Assembly (NCBI GenBank): GCA_030833265.1
Contig: JAURHO010000022.1
Coordinates: 1 to 16,356, forward strand
Reading direction: 5' to 3'
Length of the DNA stretch: 16,356 nucleotides
Source: Crocinitomicaceae bacterium
GTDB lineage: Bacteria > Bacteroidota > Bacteroidia > Flavobacteriales_D > Crocinitomicaceae
Made by a program: the position numbers and the translations under genes. This document shows positions 6,924 through 14,593 of the stretch, piece after piece (the first letter of the stretch is position 1; the number at the start of each line of letters is the position of its first letter). The notes beneath the pieces are model-generated. The model worked only from the letters and a program-made list of their open reading frames with translations. It was not told where the DNA came from and searched no databases.

Positions 6924-7790
6924 ATGACAGTCATTTATATCATCGTAGCACTCGTCACCGGATTCTCACTCTTTGACTACTATGTCAACAAAAACTGGGA
7001 AGCCATTACTTCAGTAAACAGAAACGAAGCTGTTTTCGCGCACCGCAACCGTGAATATGGTGCCTACGTTTTGCGTTCAGGCTATAACAAGCGCATGAGT
7101 CTCATCATGGCTGGTTTGGTTGCCTTAGCAGCGTTAGGTTTCGTGGCGAACCTCATCATTAAAAATCTTCCTAAAGACGAAATTCAGAAACCAAAAATTA
7201 GTGAAAAGAACTTCACTATTGAGGCGCCTAAGGAAGATGTGCCACCGCCACCACCGCCACCTGAAACGCCACCGCCACCAATGACGCAAACCCAAGCGTT
7301 CATTGCTCCGGTAGCTGAAGACGATGTCGTGGAAGACGAATTGCCAACACAGCAACAACTCGAGAACATTGCGATCTCTACCGAGACCAACGAAGGTGAT
7401 GACAGCTGGGGAATTCCAAATACCCAAGAAGATGGCCCTGCGCTTGTCGACAACACACCAGTTGTAGAAGAAGTCGTAGATGTCGCTGAAGAAGATGCTG
7501 AATTCCCTGGTGGTTACGACAAACTTGCTGATTTTATCAATGCTACACTCAATTATCCAGACGAAGCGCTTGAACTTGGTGTAAAAGGTAAAGTAATGGT
7601 ACGCTTTGTCGTAGAAAAAGATGGTCGCATTTCTAATGCTACCGTTGAAAGACCAATCGTTGAGTGCCCAGCTTGTAACAAAGAAGCGCTTAACGTGATC
7701 AACAAAATGCCAAAATGGGTTCCAGCTAAAAATGCGGGTCGTCCAGTGCGCCTTTGGGTGCGCATCCCGATCATTTTCGATACCCAATAG
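6924..7790 (+). CDS. tonB: TonB energy transducer
   Basis: The 288-residue protein links the proton-driven ExbB/ExbD motor to TonB-dependent outer-membrane receptors. It shows a hydrophobic N-terminal helix (about 3-20), the Bacteroidota-type motif NREYGAYVLR at 42-51, and a main transmembrane helix (about 59-79). A Pro-rich periplasm-spanning segment (VPPPPPPPETPPPP at 106-119) leads into an acidic linker rich in Glu, Asp and Val (about 130-193). The TonB C-terminal domain (about 194-288) begins FPGGYDKLADFI, with YPDEALELGVKGKV and the end VRIPIIF. There is no alternative in-frame start between residue 1 and Met58, and the start is 4 bases after exbD, so the extra N-terminal hydrophobic helix seems genuine. 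The C-domain cysteines in ECPACNKEA are typical of this family. Confidence 0.94.
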   Translation: MTVIYIIVALVTGFSLFDYYVNKNWEAITSVNRNEAVFAHRNREYGAYVLRSGYNKRMSLIMAGLVALAALGFVANLIIKNLPKDEIQKPKISEKNFTIEAPKEDVPPPPPPPETPPPPMTQTQAFIAPVAEDDVVEDELPTQQQLENIAISTETNEGDDSWGIPNTQEDGPALVDNTPVVEEVVDVAEEDAEFPGGYDKLADFINATLNYPDEALELGVKGKVMVRFVVEKDGRISNATVERPIVECPACNKEALNVINKMPKWVPAKNAGRPVRLWVRIPIIFDTQ

Positions 7791-7808
7791 ATTTTTTACA
7801 ATTCAACT

Positions 7809-7837
7809 AAATCCCCATTTCGATGGGGATTTTTTTT
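7809..7837 (+). terminator. Strong hairpin terminator between tonB and the accessory genes
   Basis: AATCCCCAT (7810-7818) and ATGGGGATT (7823-7831) pair perfectly around a TTCG tetraloop, an A-T pair (7809-7832) extends the stem, and a run of T follows to 7837. It is textbook Rho-independent, yet the next gene starts only 10 bases later. It may set a tonB-to-accessory expression ratio by partial read-through. Confidence 0.9.
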
Positions 7838-7847
7838 CTCCAATATT

Positions 7848-8057
7848 ATGCAATACATCCAACATTTTTTAGGAGCGCTTGTTGTGGTACTTTGCCTAGG
7901 TTTTGCTGGTCTCTTAATCACTACAGATCTTTTCCCTATGGAAATTTGGCGCAGGAATATTCTTGTGGCTGTATTCATTTTGTACGCAGCCTATCGCGGT
8001 TTTCGCGTGTATTCCGGATTTAAAAAACAACAAAAAGTAGGTAAGCATGAGCACTAA
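7848..8057 (+). CDS. Small two-helix membrane protein of the Ton cluster
   Basis: The 69-residue product has two hydrophobic segments (about 8-27 and 37-52) joined by a short loop (TDLFPMEIWRR) and a basic, His-containing tail (KKQQKVGKHEH). The second helix ends ILYAAYRGFRVY, a pattern I associate with the small uncharacterised proteins found between tonB and the PstS-like gene in other Bacteroidota; that is recollection, not a search. Reality as a gene is supported by membrane-like composition, an ATG 10 bases after the tonB terminator, and an 11-base overlap with the next gene, which suggests translational coupling. Both short ends may face the cytoplasm. Function is unknown. Confidence 0.72.
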   Translation: MQYIQHFLGALVVVLCLGFAGLLITTDLFPMEIWRRNILVAVFILYAAYRGFRVYSGFKKQQKVGKHEH

Positions 8058-8955
8058 ATTGATCTTTATCGGACTACTGGTTATCCTAAGTTCTTGCGAT
8101 AACAATAACAACCCATTTGTTTATCAGCATGATGCGCACGGACGCGGCAAGGCTAAAATTCAAATTGAAGAATCCTTCAAACCACTCTTTACCACGTGCA
8201 TTGAGACCTTCATGAGCCAGTTTCCCAAAGCAAAAGTTACAGGGATCTATGGGCCAGAGAATCAACTTATTGCTGATTTCTACAATAACAAAATTAAAAC
8301 AATAGTCATTTCTCGTGATTTCAATGACCAAGAGAAAGCCTATCTCAAAAGTAAAAATGTGTCGTACCGCAGTGATAAAATTGCCTCAGATGCCATAACG
8401 ATTATCATGCACCCAAGCATGACCGATACCATTTTAAGCGTCGCTCAACTCAAAGCACTATTATCTGACAACAATGCTAAACTTCCATCTAACAAGCAGG
8501 TTTCCAATATTGTCTTTGATCAAAAGGGTTCAGCCAATTTCAATTACATGACCAACATGTTGCAAGTCAATAAATTGGCCGCACGCGTTTCAGCTGTAAA
8601 TTCCAACGAAGAAGTGATCAATTATGTCAAGACGCATCCAAACACTATTGGTGTCATTGGCCTCAATTGGGTTTCAGACCAAGACGATCCAGAAGCACTT
8701 AATTTCTTAGATGGGCTTCGGATTGCAGACATCTACATCAATGACCCTGAAACTGCGTGTAAACCTTATGCAGGTTACATTTACACCAAAGAATATCCAC
8801 TTATTCGCGATATCTGGATGATCAATAAAGGGCGTAGGTCTGGCTTAAATACAGGCTTTGTTCTTTTCATGAAAAAAGACGACAAAGGTCAATTAATGAT
8901 CCAAAAAGCAGAATTAGTTCCGGCACTTACACCAGTCCGACTCGTTTTGCAATAA
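8047..8955 (+). CDS. PstS-like substrate-binding lipoprotein without ABC partners
   Basis: The 302-residue protein starts with a lipoprotein signal (hydrophobic LIFIGLLVIL, lipobox LSSC with Cys17). The mature part resembles phosphate-binding-protein-like periplasmic domains (PBP_like_2): an IVISRDFNDQE segment at 87-97, SVAQLKALLSDNNA at 131-144, the GSANF turn at 161-165, and an ending typical of PstS (IRDIWMINKG, then TGFVLFM and PVRLVL). The Arg and Ser-Gly-Thr loop that contacts phosphate in E. coli PstS appears as DQKGSAN, so the ligand may not be phosphate. No pstA, pstB, pstC or phoU is nearby; instead the gene sits in the TonB cluster, overlapping the small membrane gene by 11 bases. 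A role as a periplasmic ligand catcher or sensor for the Ton system is inference. Confidence 0.85.
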   Translation: MSTKLIFIGLLVILSSCDNNNNPFVYQHDAHGRGKAKIQIEESFKPLFTTCIETFMSQFPKAKVTGIYGPENQLIADFYNNKIKTIVISRDFNDQEKAYLKSKNVSYRSDKIASDAITIIMHPSMTDTILSVAQLKALLSDNNAKLPSNKQVSNIVFDQKGSANFNYMTNMLQVNKLAARVSAVNSNEEVINYVKTHPNTIGVIGLNWVSDQDDPEALNFLDGLRIADIYINDPETACKPYAGYIYTKEYPLIRDIWMINKGRRSGLNTGFVLFMKKDDKGQLMIQKAELVPALTPVRLVLQ

Positions 8956-8986
8956 ATAAATTAATAAAATAATATCGGGCACAATT

Positions 8987-9016
8987 TTTGTTTCCCAAAA
9001 AACTAGGTTATTTTTG
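8987..9016 (+). promoter_or_regulatory. Bacteroidota-type promoter of the TPR gene
   Basis: TTTG (8987-8990, within TTTTTG), an 18-base spacer and TATTTTTG (9009-9016) match the Bacteroidota consensus. Transcription would start near 9021, giving a leader of about 28 bases to ATG 9049. The TPR gene can thus be expressed separately from the rest of the cluster. Confidence 0.75.
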
Positions 9017-9048
9017 GCCGCAAATTGAATGATTAAATTTTAGAAACC

Positions 9049-10716
9049 ATGAGACGCATATTGCTACTTAGCACCCTCTTACTTACGGGTTATTCCTTCG
9101 CTCAAACACTTCAATCAGCAAATAACAAAGCTGAAAATGAGCGCTACCGCGACGCTATTAACGAATTTAAAAAGTTAATTGCTGCTGACCCAATTAACGG
9201 TGAGAACTACTTCTATTACGGAGACTGCTACTTTGAAATGGAAGACCTCGACTCTGCAAAAATGATGTGGAGAAAAGGATATGAAGTAGATAAAGTGCGT
9301 GCTTTACCTATCGTAGGCCATGGTCGTGTCCTATGGTTAGAAGGAAAAACAACAGAGGCTAAAGCAGAATTTACTAAAGCTTTATTATTGGCTAAAAAAG
9401 ACAAACTAAAGAAAGCTGAAGTCATTCGTGGTATTGCAGAAGTCTATATTGAAGCTCCCAACAAAAACCTAGATGAAGCTTTAGTATTGTTAGAAGAAGC
9501 CATCATTAAAGATCCAAAAAACGAAGACAACTACTTGTTGAAAGGTGATGCCCTTTATGCACGCAATTCTTCAGATGCATCTGAAGCATTAAAGGCATAC
9601 AATCAGGTTTTAACCATTAATCCGAAATCTCCGAGAGGTATCGTTCGCAAAGCACTCATTTATCAACGTGCTAAGAACGAAGTTGAAGCTAATAAGATGT
9701 ACAACGAAGCAAAAGCTATTGATCCTACTTATGCGCCTGCTTATCGTTTGAATGCCGAGCTTTACATGATGTTTGGCAAGAATGAAAAAGCCATTGAAAA
9801 CTGGGAGAAGTATTTAGAGCTCAATAACAACCTTGAATCTAGATACCGTTATGCAAATGCTTTATTTGGTTTCGGTGCAAAAGCGTATCCTACCTTGTTG
9901 CTACAACTTGATTATTTGACATCAAACGGTATGTCTAATTTTTACACAGAGCGTATGTATGCTTTTAGCTATGCTGAAAACACAACAGACTCTCTTGCAC
10001 TAGACAAAGCACTCGCTGCTTCGGATCGTTTCTTTGCAATGGTTCCTAAAGACAAAATCAATTACCAAGACTACAAAGTAAGAGGTAACATTTTCCAGAA
10101 AAAAGGCAATGATAGTTTGGCTATTGTAGAATTCGAAAAAGCTTCTCAAGTCAACGACATTGCGGCTAAAGAATTATCAGCAGAGTTGATCAAACTCTAC
10201 AACAAAAACAAACTCTACGAGAAAACGATTGTGGCTTATGAAGCGCGTCGTAAACTCAATGGCAAACTGCAAGCTGCTGAAGAATATGATCTAGGAAAAG
10301 CCTACTATTTTGGTAGAAACGACTACAAATCGGCAGACAGTATCTTCCAAATTGTCATCAAAAACGATTCAACTTACGTGCCTGCTTACATTTTTAGAGC
10401 GCGCAGTAATTACAAGATGGATACCAACAATGAAAAATGGATGGCTTTGCCTTACTACATGAAAGTAACCGAAATTGTAAAACCTGAAGACCGTCAACAA
10501 CCAACCAAAAAGACTTATGTCCTTGAATCTTTGCGCTATGTTGCTGACTACTATTCAAAATCTGAACAAAAAGACTTAGCTAAAGCTAAAGTATATTTTG
10601 AAGAGATTCTTAAAGTTGAACCTAACGATGCGGTTGCGAAAAAAGCGCTTGGCATCAAAGATCCAGCACCAGCTGCTGCTCCAAAACCAGGTACAACTAC
10701 AACCCCAAAAAACTAA
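9049..10716 (+). CDS. Secreted tetratricopeptide-repeat protein of the Ton cluster
   Basis: The 555-residue protein begins with a signal peptide (about 1-18, RRILLLSTLLLTGYSFA) and is almost entirely built of helical TPR-type repeats from about 22 to 540. Clear copies include NGENYFYYGDCYFEMEDLDSA, AIIKDPKNEDNYLLKGDALYA, LTINPKSPRGIVRKALIY and DPTYAPAYRLNAELY, each with the usual small/aromatic spacing and the Pro-starting turn. The C-terminus is a low-complexity Ala/Pro/Thr tail (about 536-555). No lipobox and no transmembrane helix is seen, so it should be a periplasmic scaffold. It follows the PstS-like gene after 93 bases with its own promoter, and I recall the same neighbour order in other Bacteroidota. 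Partners are unknown, although the context points to the TonB complex or outer-membrane receptors. Confidence 0.88.
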   Translation: MRRILLLSTLLLTGYSFAQTLQSANNKAENERYRDAINEFKKLIAADPINGENYFYYGDCYFEMEDLDSAKMMWRKGYEVDKVRALPIVGHGRVLWLEGKTTEAKAEFTKALLLAKKDKLKKAEVIRGIAEVYIEAPNKNLDEALVLLEEAIIKDPKNEDNYLLKGDALYARNSSDASEALKAYNQVLTINPKSPRGIVRKALIYQRAKNEVEANKMYNEAKAIDPTYAPAYRLNAELYMMFGKNEKAIENWEKYLELNNNLESRYRYANALFGFGAKAYPTLLLQLDYLTSNGMSNFYTERMYAFSYAENTTDSLALDKALAASDRFFAMVPKDKINYQDYKVRGNIFQKKGNDSLAIVEFEKASQVNDIAAKELSAELIKLYNKNKLYEKTIVAYEARRKLNGKLQAAEEYDLGKAYYFGRNDYKSADSIFQIVIKNDSTYVPAYIFRARSNYKMDTNNEKWMALPYYMKVTEIVKPEDRQQPTKKTYVLESLRYVADYYSKSEQKDLAKAKVYFEEILKVEPNDAVAKKALGIKDPAPAAAPKPGTTTTPKN

Positions 10717-10753
10717 GCTCTTCTTCTGAAGAAGAATCGAACTTAAGATAAAC

Positions 10754-10784
10754 AATAAGGGCGGCCCTGCGGGCCGCCCTTATT
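10754..10784. terminator. GC-rich convergent terminator hairpin
   Basis: A perfect 14-pair inverted repeat (AATAAGGGCGGCCC at 10754-10767 and its complement at 10771-10784) surrounds a TGC loop. It lies between the converging TPR and ribE genes. Both flanks are AT-rich (TTATTTATTAA on plus, TTATTGTTTA on minus), so it can plausibly end transcription from both sides, although neither U-tract is perfect. Confidence 0.8.
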
Positions 10785-10802
10785 TATTAATGGAATTCTC
10801 AA

Positions 10803-11387
10803 TTACTGTTGCAAGCTCAAGTAGCGGGCAACGTATTTCCCGATGATATCAAATTCTAGATTGACGTGGTCACCGGCCTTTAATTGATGAAAATTGGTGT
10901 GCTCATAGGTATACGGAATGATACAAACAGAGAATTGACCTTTTTGAGAATTGACTACAGTTAAGCTAGTGCCATTTACAGTTATTGATCCTTTTTCTAC
11001 TGTAACAAATGATTCAGGATGCGTAAATGTATAGCGCCAAGATCCATGCTCATCTAAGACTTCAGTACAAACCCCGATGCAGTCTACATGACCTTGAACC
11101 ATGTGACCATCCAAACGGCCACCTAGTTGCATACAGCGCTCAAGATTAATTTTAGTTCCGAGGGCCCATGCACCTAAGTTGGTTTTTAAGAGTGTTTCGT
11201 GTATGGCTGTCACCACGTGTTCTTGCTCATTTTGGGCAACAACCGTTAGGCAGCAACCGTTGTGCGCCAGACTTTGATCAATTTTCAAATCCGACGAAAG
11301 CGCTGAAGCGATCGTAAAGTGGATATTTCCCGCCTCTTTCTCAATGGCTACGACTGTGCCGATTTGTTCAATAATTCCTGTAAACAT
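10803..11387 (-). CDS. ribE: Riboflavin synthase, alpha chain
   Basis: The 194-residue enzyme dismutates two molecules of 6,7-dimethyl-8-ribityllumazine into riboflavin and the pyrimidinedione precursor, the last step of vitamin B2 synthesis in the cytoplasm. It begins with the invariant MFTGIIE and consists of two homologous lumazine-binding barrels (about 1-97 and 98-186). The first repeat has NGCCLTVV at 43-50 and the second NGTSLTVV at 138-145; GHMVQGHVD at 94-102 marks the junction, as in the family. The C-terminal helix trimerises the enzyme. Its length is normal. It lies 27 bases after recJ on the same strand with no terminator between, so it is probably the last gene of a housekeeping operon. 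No FMN riboswitch-like leader is apparent in that gap. The symbol ribC is used in some species. Confidence 0.95.
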   Translation of the reverse strand: MFTGIIEQIGTVVAIEKEAGNIHFTIASALSSDLKIDQSLAHNGCCLTVVAQNEQEHVVTAIHETLLKTNLGAWALGTKINLERCMQLGGRLDGHMVQGHVDCIGVCTEVLDEHGSWRYTFTHPESFVTVEKGSITVNGTSLTVVNSQKGQFSVCIIPYTYEHTNFHQLKAGDHVNLEFDIIGKYVARYLSLQQ

Positions 11388-11414
11388 GCAGTAAAATTAA
11401 CCAAACTTGACTGA

Positions 11415-13136
11415 CTACGCTACGACTTGAAGGTCTTTGATCAATAATTGAAGGGTGGTGCGGTTATTAAAGGTGTTTGCGCTCAGTTGAAATACTAAAT
11501 CTATATAGATGCCGGGCGTTAGTTCAGCTTCTAGGTGGGCAAGATTGAAACCAATGGCCTCGAGTTGCACCGGATAGCCATCTTGGGTAATTTCTAATTT
11601 GAGGTGCGCTTCTTTCAAAAGACGATGTGAGGTGACCAAACAGTTTTTGGCTAAGAAAGTACCATGCAAATTGCCTGGGCCACAGGGTTCAAAGGCCTCT
11701 AGAATTTTTAAAATTCTTGGGAAATGCAAATTAGGGTTCGTCCCGAGTTCTTTGAATTCAAGTTGTGCGTCAATTGGGAGTTGTCTTTGTAGCTGCTGAC
11801 CCTGAAGGGCATTCTTGACTGCTGCATCAAAGGCATTACGAAAAGCACTTAGGTTTTCGGGTAAGAGACTGAGGCCTGCAGCAAACTGATGACCTCCAAA
11901 CTGTGTGAGGTGTGCTTGACACTGGTCTAGGAGGGCATAAAGATCTAGGGGTGGCATGCAGCGCGCAGAACCCGTTATAAGGCCATTCGATTCAGTAAGA
12001 ACGATTGTAGGTTTATAATGCTGCTCAATGATGCGCGAAGCAACAATACCTACGACTCCCTTGTGCCAGCTCGGATCAAACACAATATTTGCAAAACGCG
12101 CCGCTTGCTCAGCATCTGTTTCAAGCAATTCTAGTGCCTCTTGGGTCATGTCTTGGTCGAGGGTGCGCCGATAAGCGTTGTCTTGATCAATGTCTTTGGC
12201 CAATGCTTGAAGTTCTTGGTCGTCATCGCTGAGCATCCAGGCAACGGCTCGGGCACCAGAAGCAATGCGGCCAGCAGCATTGATGCGCGGTGCAATTACA
12301 AAAACGAGGTCGCGGAGTGAAAGCGGGAAAGATTTCTTGGCTAATTCAAGTAATATTTGAAACGCGCGTCGTGGCTTGGCATTGATTTGCTTGAGACCCT
12401 CAGCACAAAGCACTCTGTTTTCATCGAGCATTTCTACGATGTCAGCACCAATAGCTAGTGCAACTAAGTCAAGGCTAGTGTAAAGCGTTTGTGTATCGAG
12501 GTTGTGATGCGTGTAATAGGCTTGCAATAGTTTAAAGGCGACGCCGCAACCACAAAGTTCTTTGTACGGATAACTGCATCCAGCTTGCTTAGGGTTTAGA
12601 ATAATCACTGGTGGCAATGTTTGATCTGGCTGATGGTGATCACAAACGAGTACATCTATTCCTGCTGACACAGCGCGTTGCAGTTGTTCGTGGGCTTTGA
12701 TACCGCAGTCAAGCGTAATCAGTAAATCGATCTTATTTTCAATCGCGAAATCAACCCCTTGCTGGCTTAGGCCATATCCTTCTTTGTAACGATCTGGAAT
12801 ATAGTAAGGGCAATCAAGACCTAAAAAATGCAACTGCTCGTGCATGAGTGCAACTGCAGTGGTGCCGTCGACATCGTAGTCACCGTAGAGCAATACGTTT
12901 TGTTGGTTTTGAATGGCTTCATGAATGCGTTCAACAGCCAAGGCCATGTTGCACATCAGAAAGGGGTCGTGCAGTTGAGCTAAGTTGGGTCTGAAAAATG
13001 TAACGGCAGCAGCACGCGTATCGATCTGCCGCTGCTTTAAAAGCTGTGCAACAAAATTTGGGACCTGAAGTTCCTGTGAAAAAGTGTGTACCCATTCAGC
13101 TGACGCTGAATCTTTGAGCTGCCAGTTTGCTTTCAT
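11415..13136 (-). CDS. recJ: Single-stranded-DNA-specific exonuclease RecJ
   Basis: The 573-residue product is a 5'-3' single-strand exonuclease acting in recombination and base-excision and mismatch repair. The DHH domain shows motif I DYDVDG at 86-91, motif III LDCG at 142-145, motif IV DHH at 166-168, and the RINAAGRI segment at 284-291. The DHHA1 half follows, with HKGVVGIVASRI at 358-369, GSAR at 389-392 and GGHQFAAGL at 414-422. The C-terminal region (about 450-573, with FEPCGPGN at 482-489) is the OB-fold domain. The metal-binding Asp and His residues expected for manganese are in place, so it should be active. Length is normal for the Bacteroidota branch. It is 37 bases downstream of pyk and 27 bases upstream of ribE, all on the minus strand. 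Confidence 0.96.
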   Translation of the reverse strand: MKANWQLKDSASAEWVHTFSQELQVPNFVAQLLKQRQIDTRAAAVTFFRPNLAQLHDPFLMCNMALAVERIHEAIQNQQNVLLYGDYDVDGTTAVALMHEQLHFLGLDCPYYIPDRYKEGYGLSQQGVDFAIENKIDLLITLDCGIKAHEQLQRAVSAGIDVLVCDHHQPDQTLPPVIILNPKQAGCSYPYKELCGCGVAFKLLQAYYTHHNLDTQTLYTSLDLVALAIGADIVEMLDENRVLCAEGLKQINAKPRRAFQILLELAKKSFPLSLRDLVFVIAPRINAAGRIASGARAVAWMLSDDDQELQALAKDIDQDNAYRRTLDQDMTQEALELLETDAEQAARFANIVFDPSWHKGVVGIVASRIIEQHYKPTIVLTESNGLITGSARCMPPLDLYALLDQCQAHLTQFGGHQFAAGLSLLPENLSAFRNAFDAAVKNALQGQQLQRQLPIDAQLEFKELGTNPNLHFPRILKILEAFEPCGPGNLHGTFLAKNCLVTSHRLLKEAHLKLEITQDGYPVQLEAIGFNLAHLEAELTPGIYIDLVFQLSANTFNNRTTLQLLIKDLQVVA

Positions 13137-13173
13137 TTGACAAAGTTACAAGAAGATAAACTGCTGGGTTCCG

Positions 13174-14592
13174 TTATTCTACGTAACTGAGCTTCAACAT
13201 ATTGGTGCCTCCTAAATCTTCGAGTGGAATCGAGGCCACATTGATCACGACATCACCTGAATGGAGGTAACCCTCTTCTTTCATGAGGTACTTGATATCG
13301 GCAATAGTGTGGTCGGTTGAAATGCGCTTGTTGTAGAAAAAGGCCCGAACTCCCCAAACTAAATTGAGTTGGGTAAGAATTTTTCGGTTACTTGTAAAGA
13401 CATAAATATGAGATTCAGGTCTTTGGGAAGCAATTTTATAAGCTGTATAACCCGAATAGGTCATGGTAATGATGGCATTGGCTTCAACACGTTGTGCCAA
13501 ACGACAAGCGTTAAAGCAAATAGAATCAGAGATAAAGCGCGGATTGCCTTTTGGTGGCAGTTCTTCTTTATGATAAAGACTTGGGTGACCTTCCATTTCT
13601 TTGATAATATTGGCCATTGTTTGCACCACTTGTACCGGATACTGCCCAACAGAAGTTTCACCGGAAAGCATGACCGCATCGGCACCATCTAGGACCGCAT
13701 TTGCGACATCGTTGACTTCTGCTCTACTTGGCGTAAGGCTATTGAGCATTGATTCCATCATTTGCGTAGCCACAATCACAGGCTTGGCTTTAGAGATGGA
13801 TTTACTGATGATCATTTTTTGAATAAGCGGTACATTTTGATACGGAATCTCAACACCGAGGTCTCCACGCGCAACCATAAGGGCGTCGCTAGCTTCGATG
13901 ATGTCATCAATGTTTTCAAGTGCTTCTGGTTTTTCAATTTTAGCCACCACCTTGGCAATGCTGCGCTTTTTCGCAATGCGCGCTTTTAAGTCTGTGATGC
14001 ATTTCTGGGTGCGTACAAATGAAAGTCCGATCCAGTCTACACCAAGTTTGAGCGCATAGTTGAGGTCTTCAATGTCTTTTTCAGTGAGCGAAGGCATTGA
14101 AATTTTGGTATTGGGGAAGTTGACGCCTTTTTTTGAGCAGAGCAAACCACCTTGAATGACCTCACAACGAATTTTTGATTTCTTGTCGGTTTCTTTGACT
14201 TCTAGCACCAACTTGCCATCATCGAGCAAGATGCGCTCTCCCGGATTGACATCGCGAGGCAATAAGTTATAGTTAATTGAAAAGCGTTGATTGTTGCCAA
14301 TTACTTTGTCGACAACGACTTCTATTTGCTGACCAACCTCGATCAAGACACCATTGTTTTCCATTTCATGGGTTCTGATTTTGGGGCCTTGGAGGTCAGC
14401 GAGAATGGCGACATTGAGGCCGAGTTCGTCGTTCAGTTCACGAATGAGTGCAACAGCTCCGGCATGGTCTTGATGAGAGCCATGTGAAAAATTAAGGCGG
14501 CAAACATTAAGCCCTGCCAACATCATATCTTTAAGCGTTTCCTTTTTGAGCGATGCTGGGCCCATTGTTGCAACAATCTTGGTTCTTTTCAT
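13174..14592 (-). CDS. pyk: Pyruvate kinase
   Basis: The 472-residue enzyme converts phosphoenolpyruvate and ADP to pyruvate and ATP, the last step of glycolysis. The N-terminal start KRTKIVATMGPAS is typical, and active-site residues are present: Arg32, Asn34, Ser36 and His37 (CRLNFSHG), and Lys218 and Glu220 of VAKIEKPEA (216-224). The MVARGDLGVE segment at 239-248 provides the metal-binding Asp244, and VATQMMESM at 274-282 and SGETS at 310-314 follow. The B domain (about 70-165) and the C-terminal regulatory domain (about 350-472) are complete. Expected form is a homotetramer in the cytoplasm. The gene is separated by a single base from the upstream IPExxxVDY-family gene, so the two are almost certainly co-transcribed. 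No truncation or frameshift is seen. Confidence 0.97.
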   Translation of the reverse strand: MKRTKIVATMGPASLKKETLKDMMLAGLNVCRLNFSHGSHQDHAGAVALIRELNDELGLNVAILADLQGPKIRTHEMENNGVLIEVGQQIEVVVDKVIGNNQRFSINYNLLPRDVNPGERILLDDGKLVLEVKETDKKSKIRCEVIQGGLLCSKKGVNFPNTKISMPSLTEKDIEDLNYALKLGVDWIGLSFVRTQKCITDLKARIAKKRSIAKVVAKIEKPEALENIDDIIEASDALMVARGDLGVEIPYQNVPLIQKMIISKSISKAKPVIVATQMMESMLNSLTPSRAEVNDVANAVLDGADAVMLSGETSVGQYPVQVVQTMANIIKEMEGHPSLYHKEELPPKGNPRFISDSICFNACRLAQRVEANAIITMTYSGYTAYKIASQRPESHIYVFTSNRKILTQLNLVWGVRAFFYNKRISTDHTIADIKYLMKEEGYLHSGDVVINVASIPLEDLGGTNMLKLSYVE

Positions 14593-14593
14593 T

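Noticed and set aside
7134..7787. A 217-residue open frame opposite tonB
   Set aside because: It is a shadow of tonB codons, with Trp, Phe and Arg-rich low-complexity content, and there is no start context or recognisable domain; the plus-strand tonB is certain.
10717..10740. Short palindrome TTCTTC/GAAGAA after the TPR gene
   Set aside because: It has a one-base centre and only six-base arms without a T-run; the GC-rich hairpin at 10754-10784 is the credible terminator.
13141..13148. A minus-strand TAACTTTG directly before recJ
   Set aside because: It matches the -7 box, but it is four bases from the start codon and has no -33 match; recJ is more simply explained as co-transcribed with pyk.
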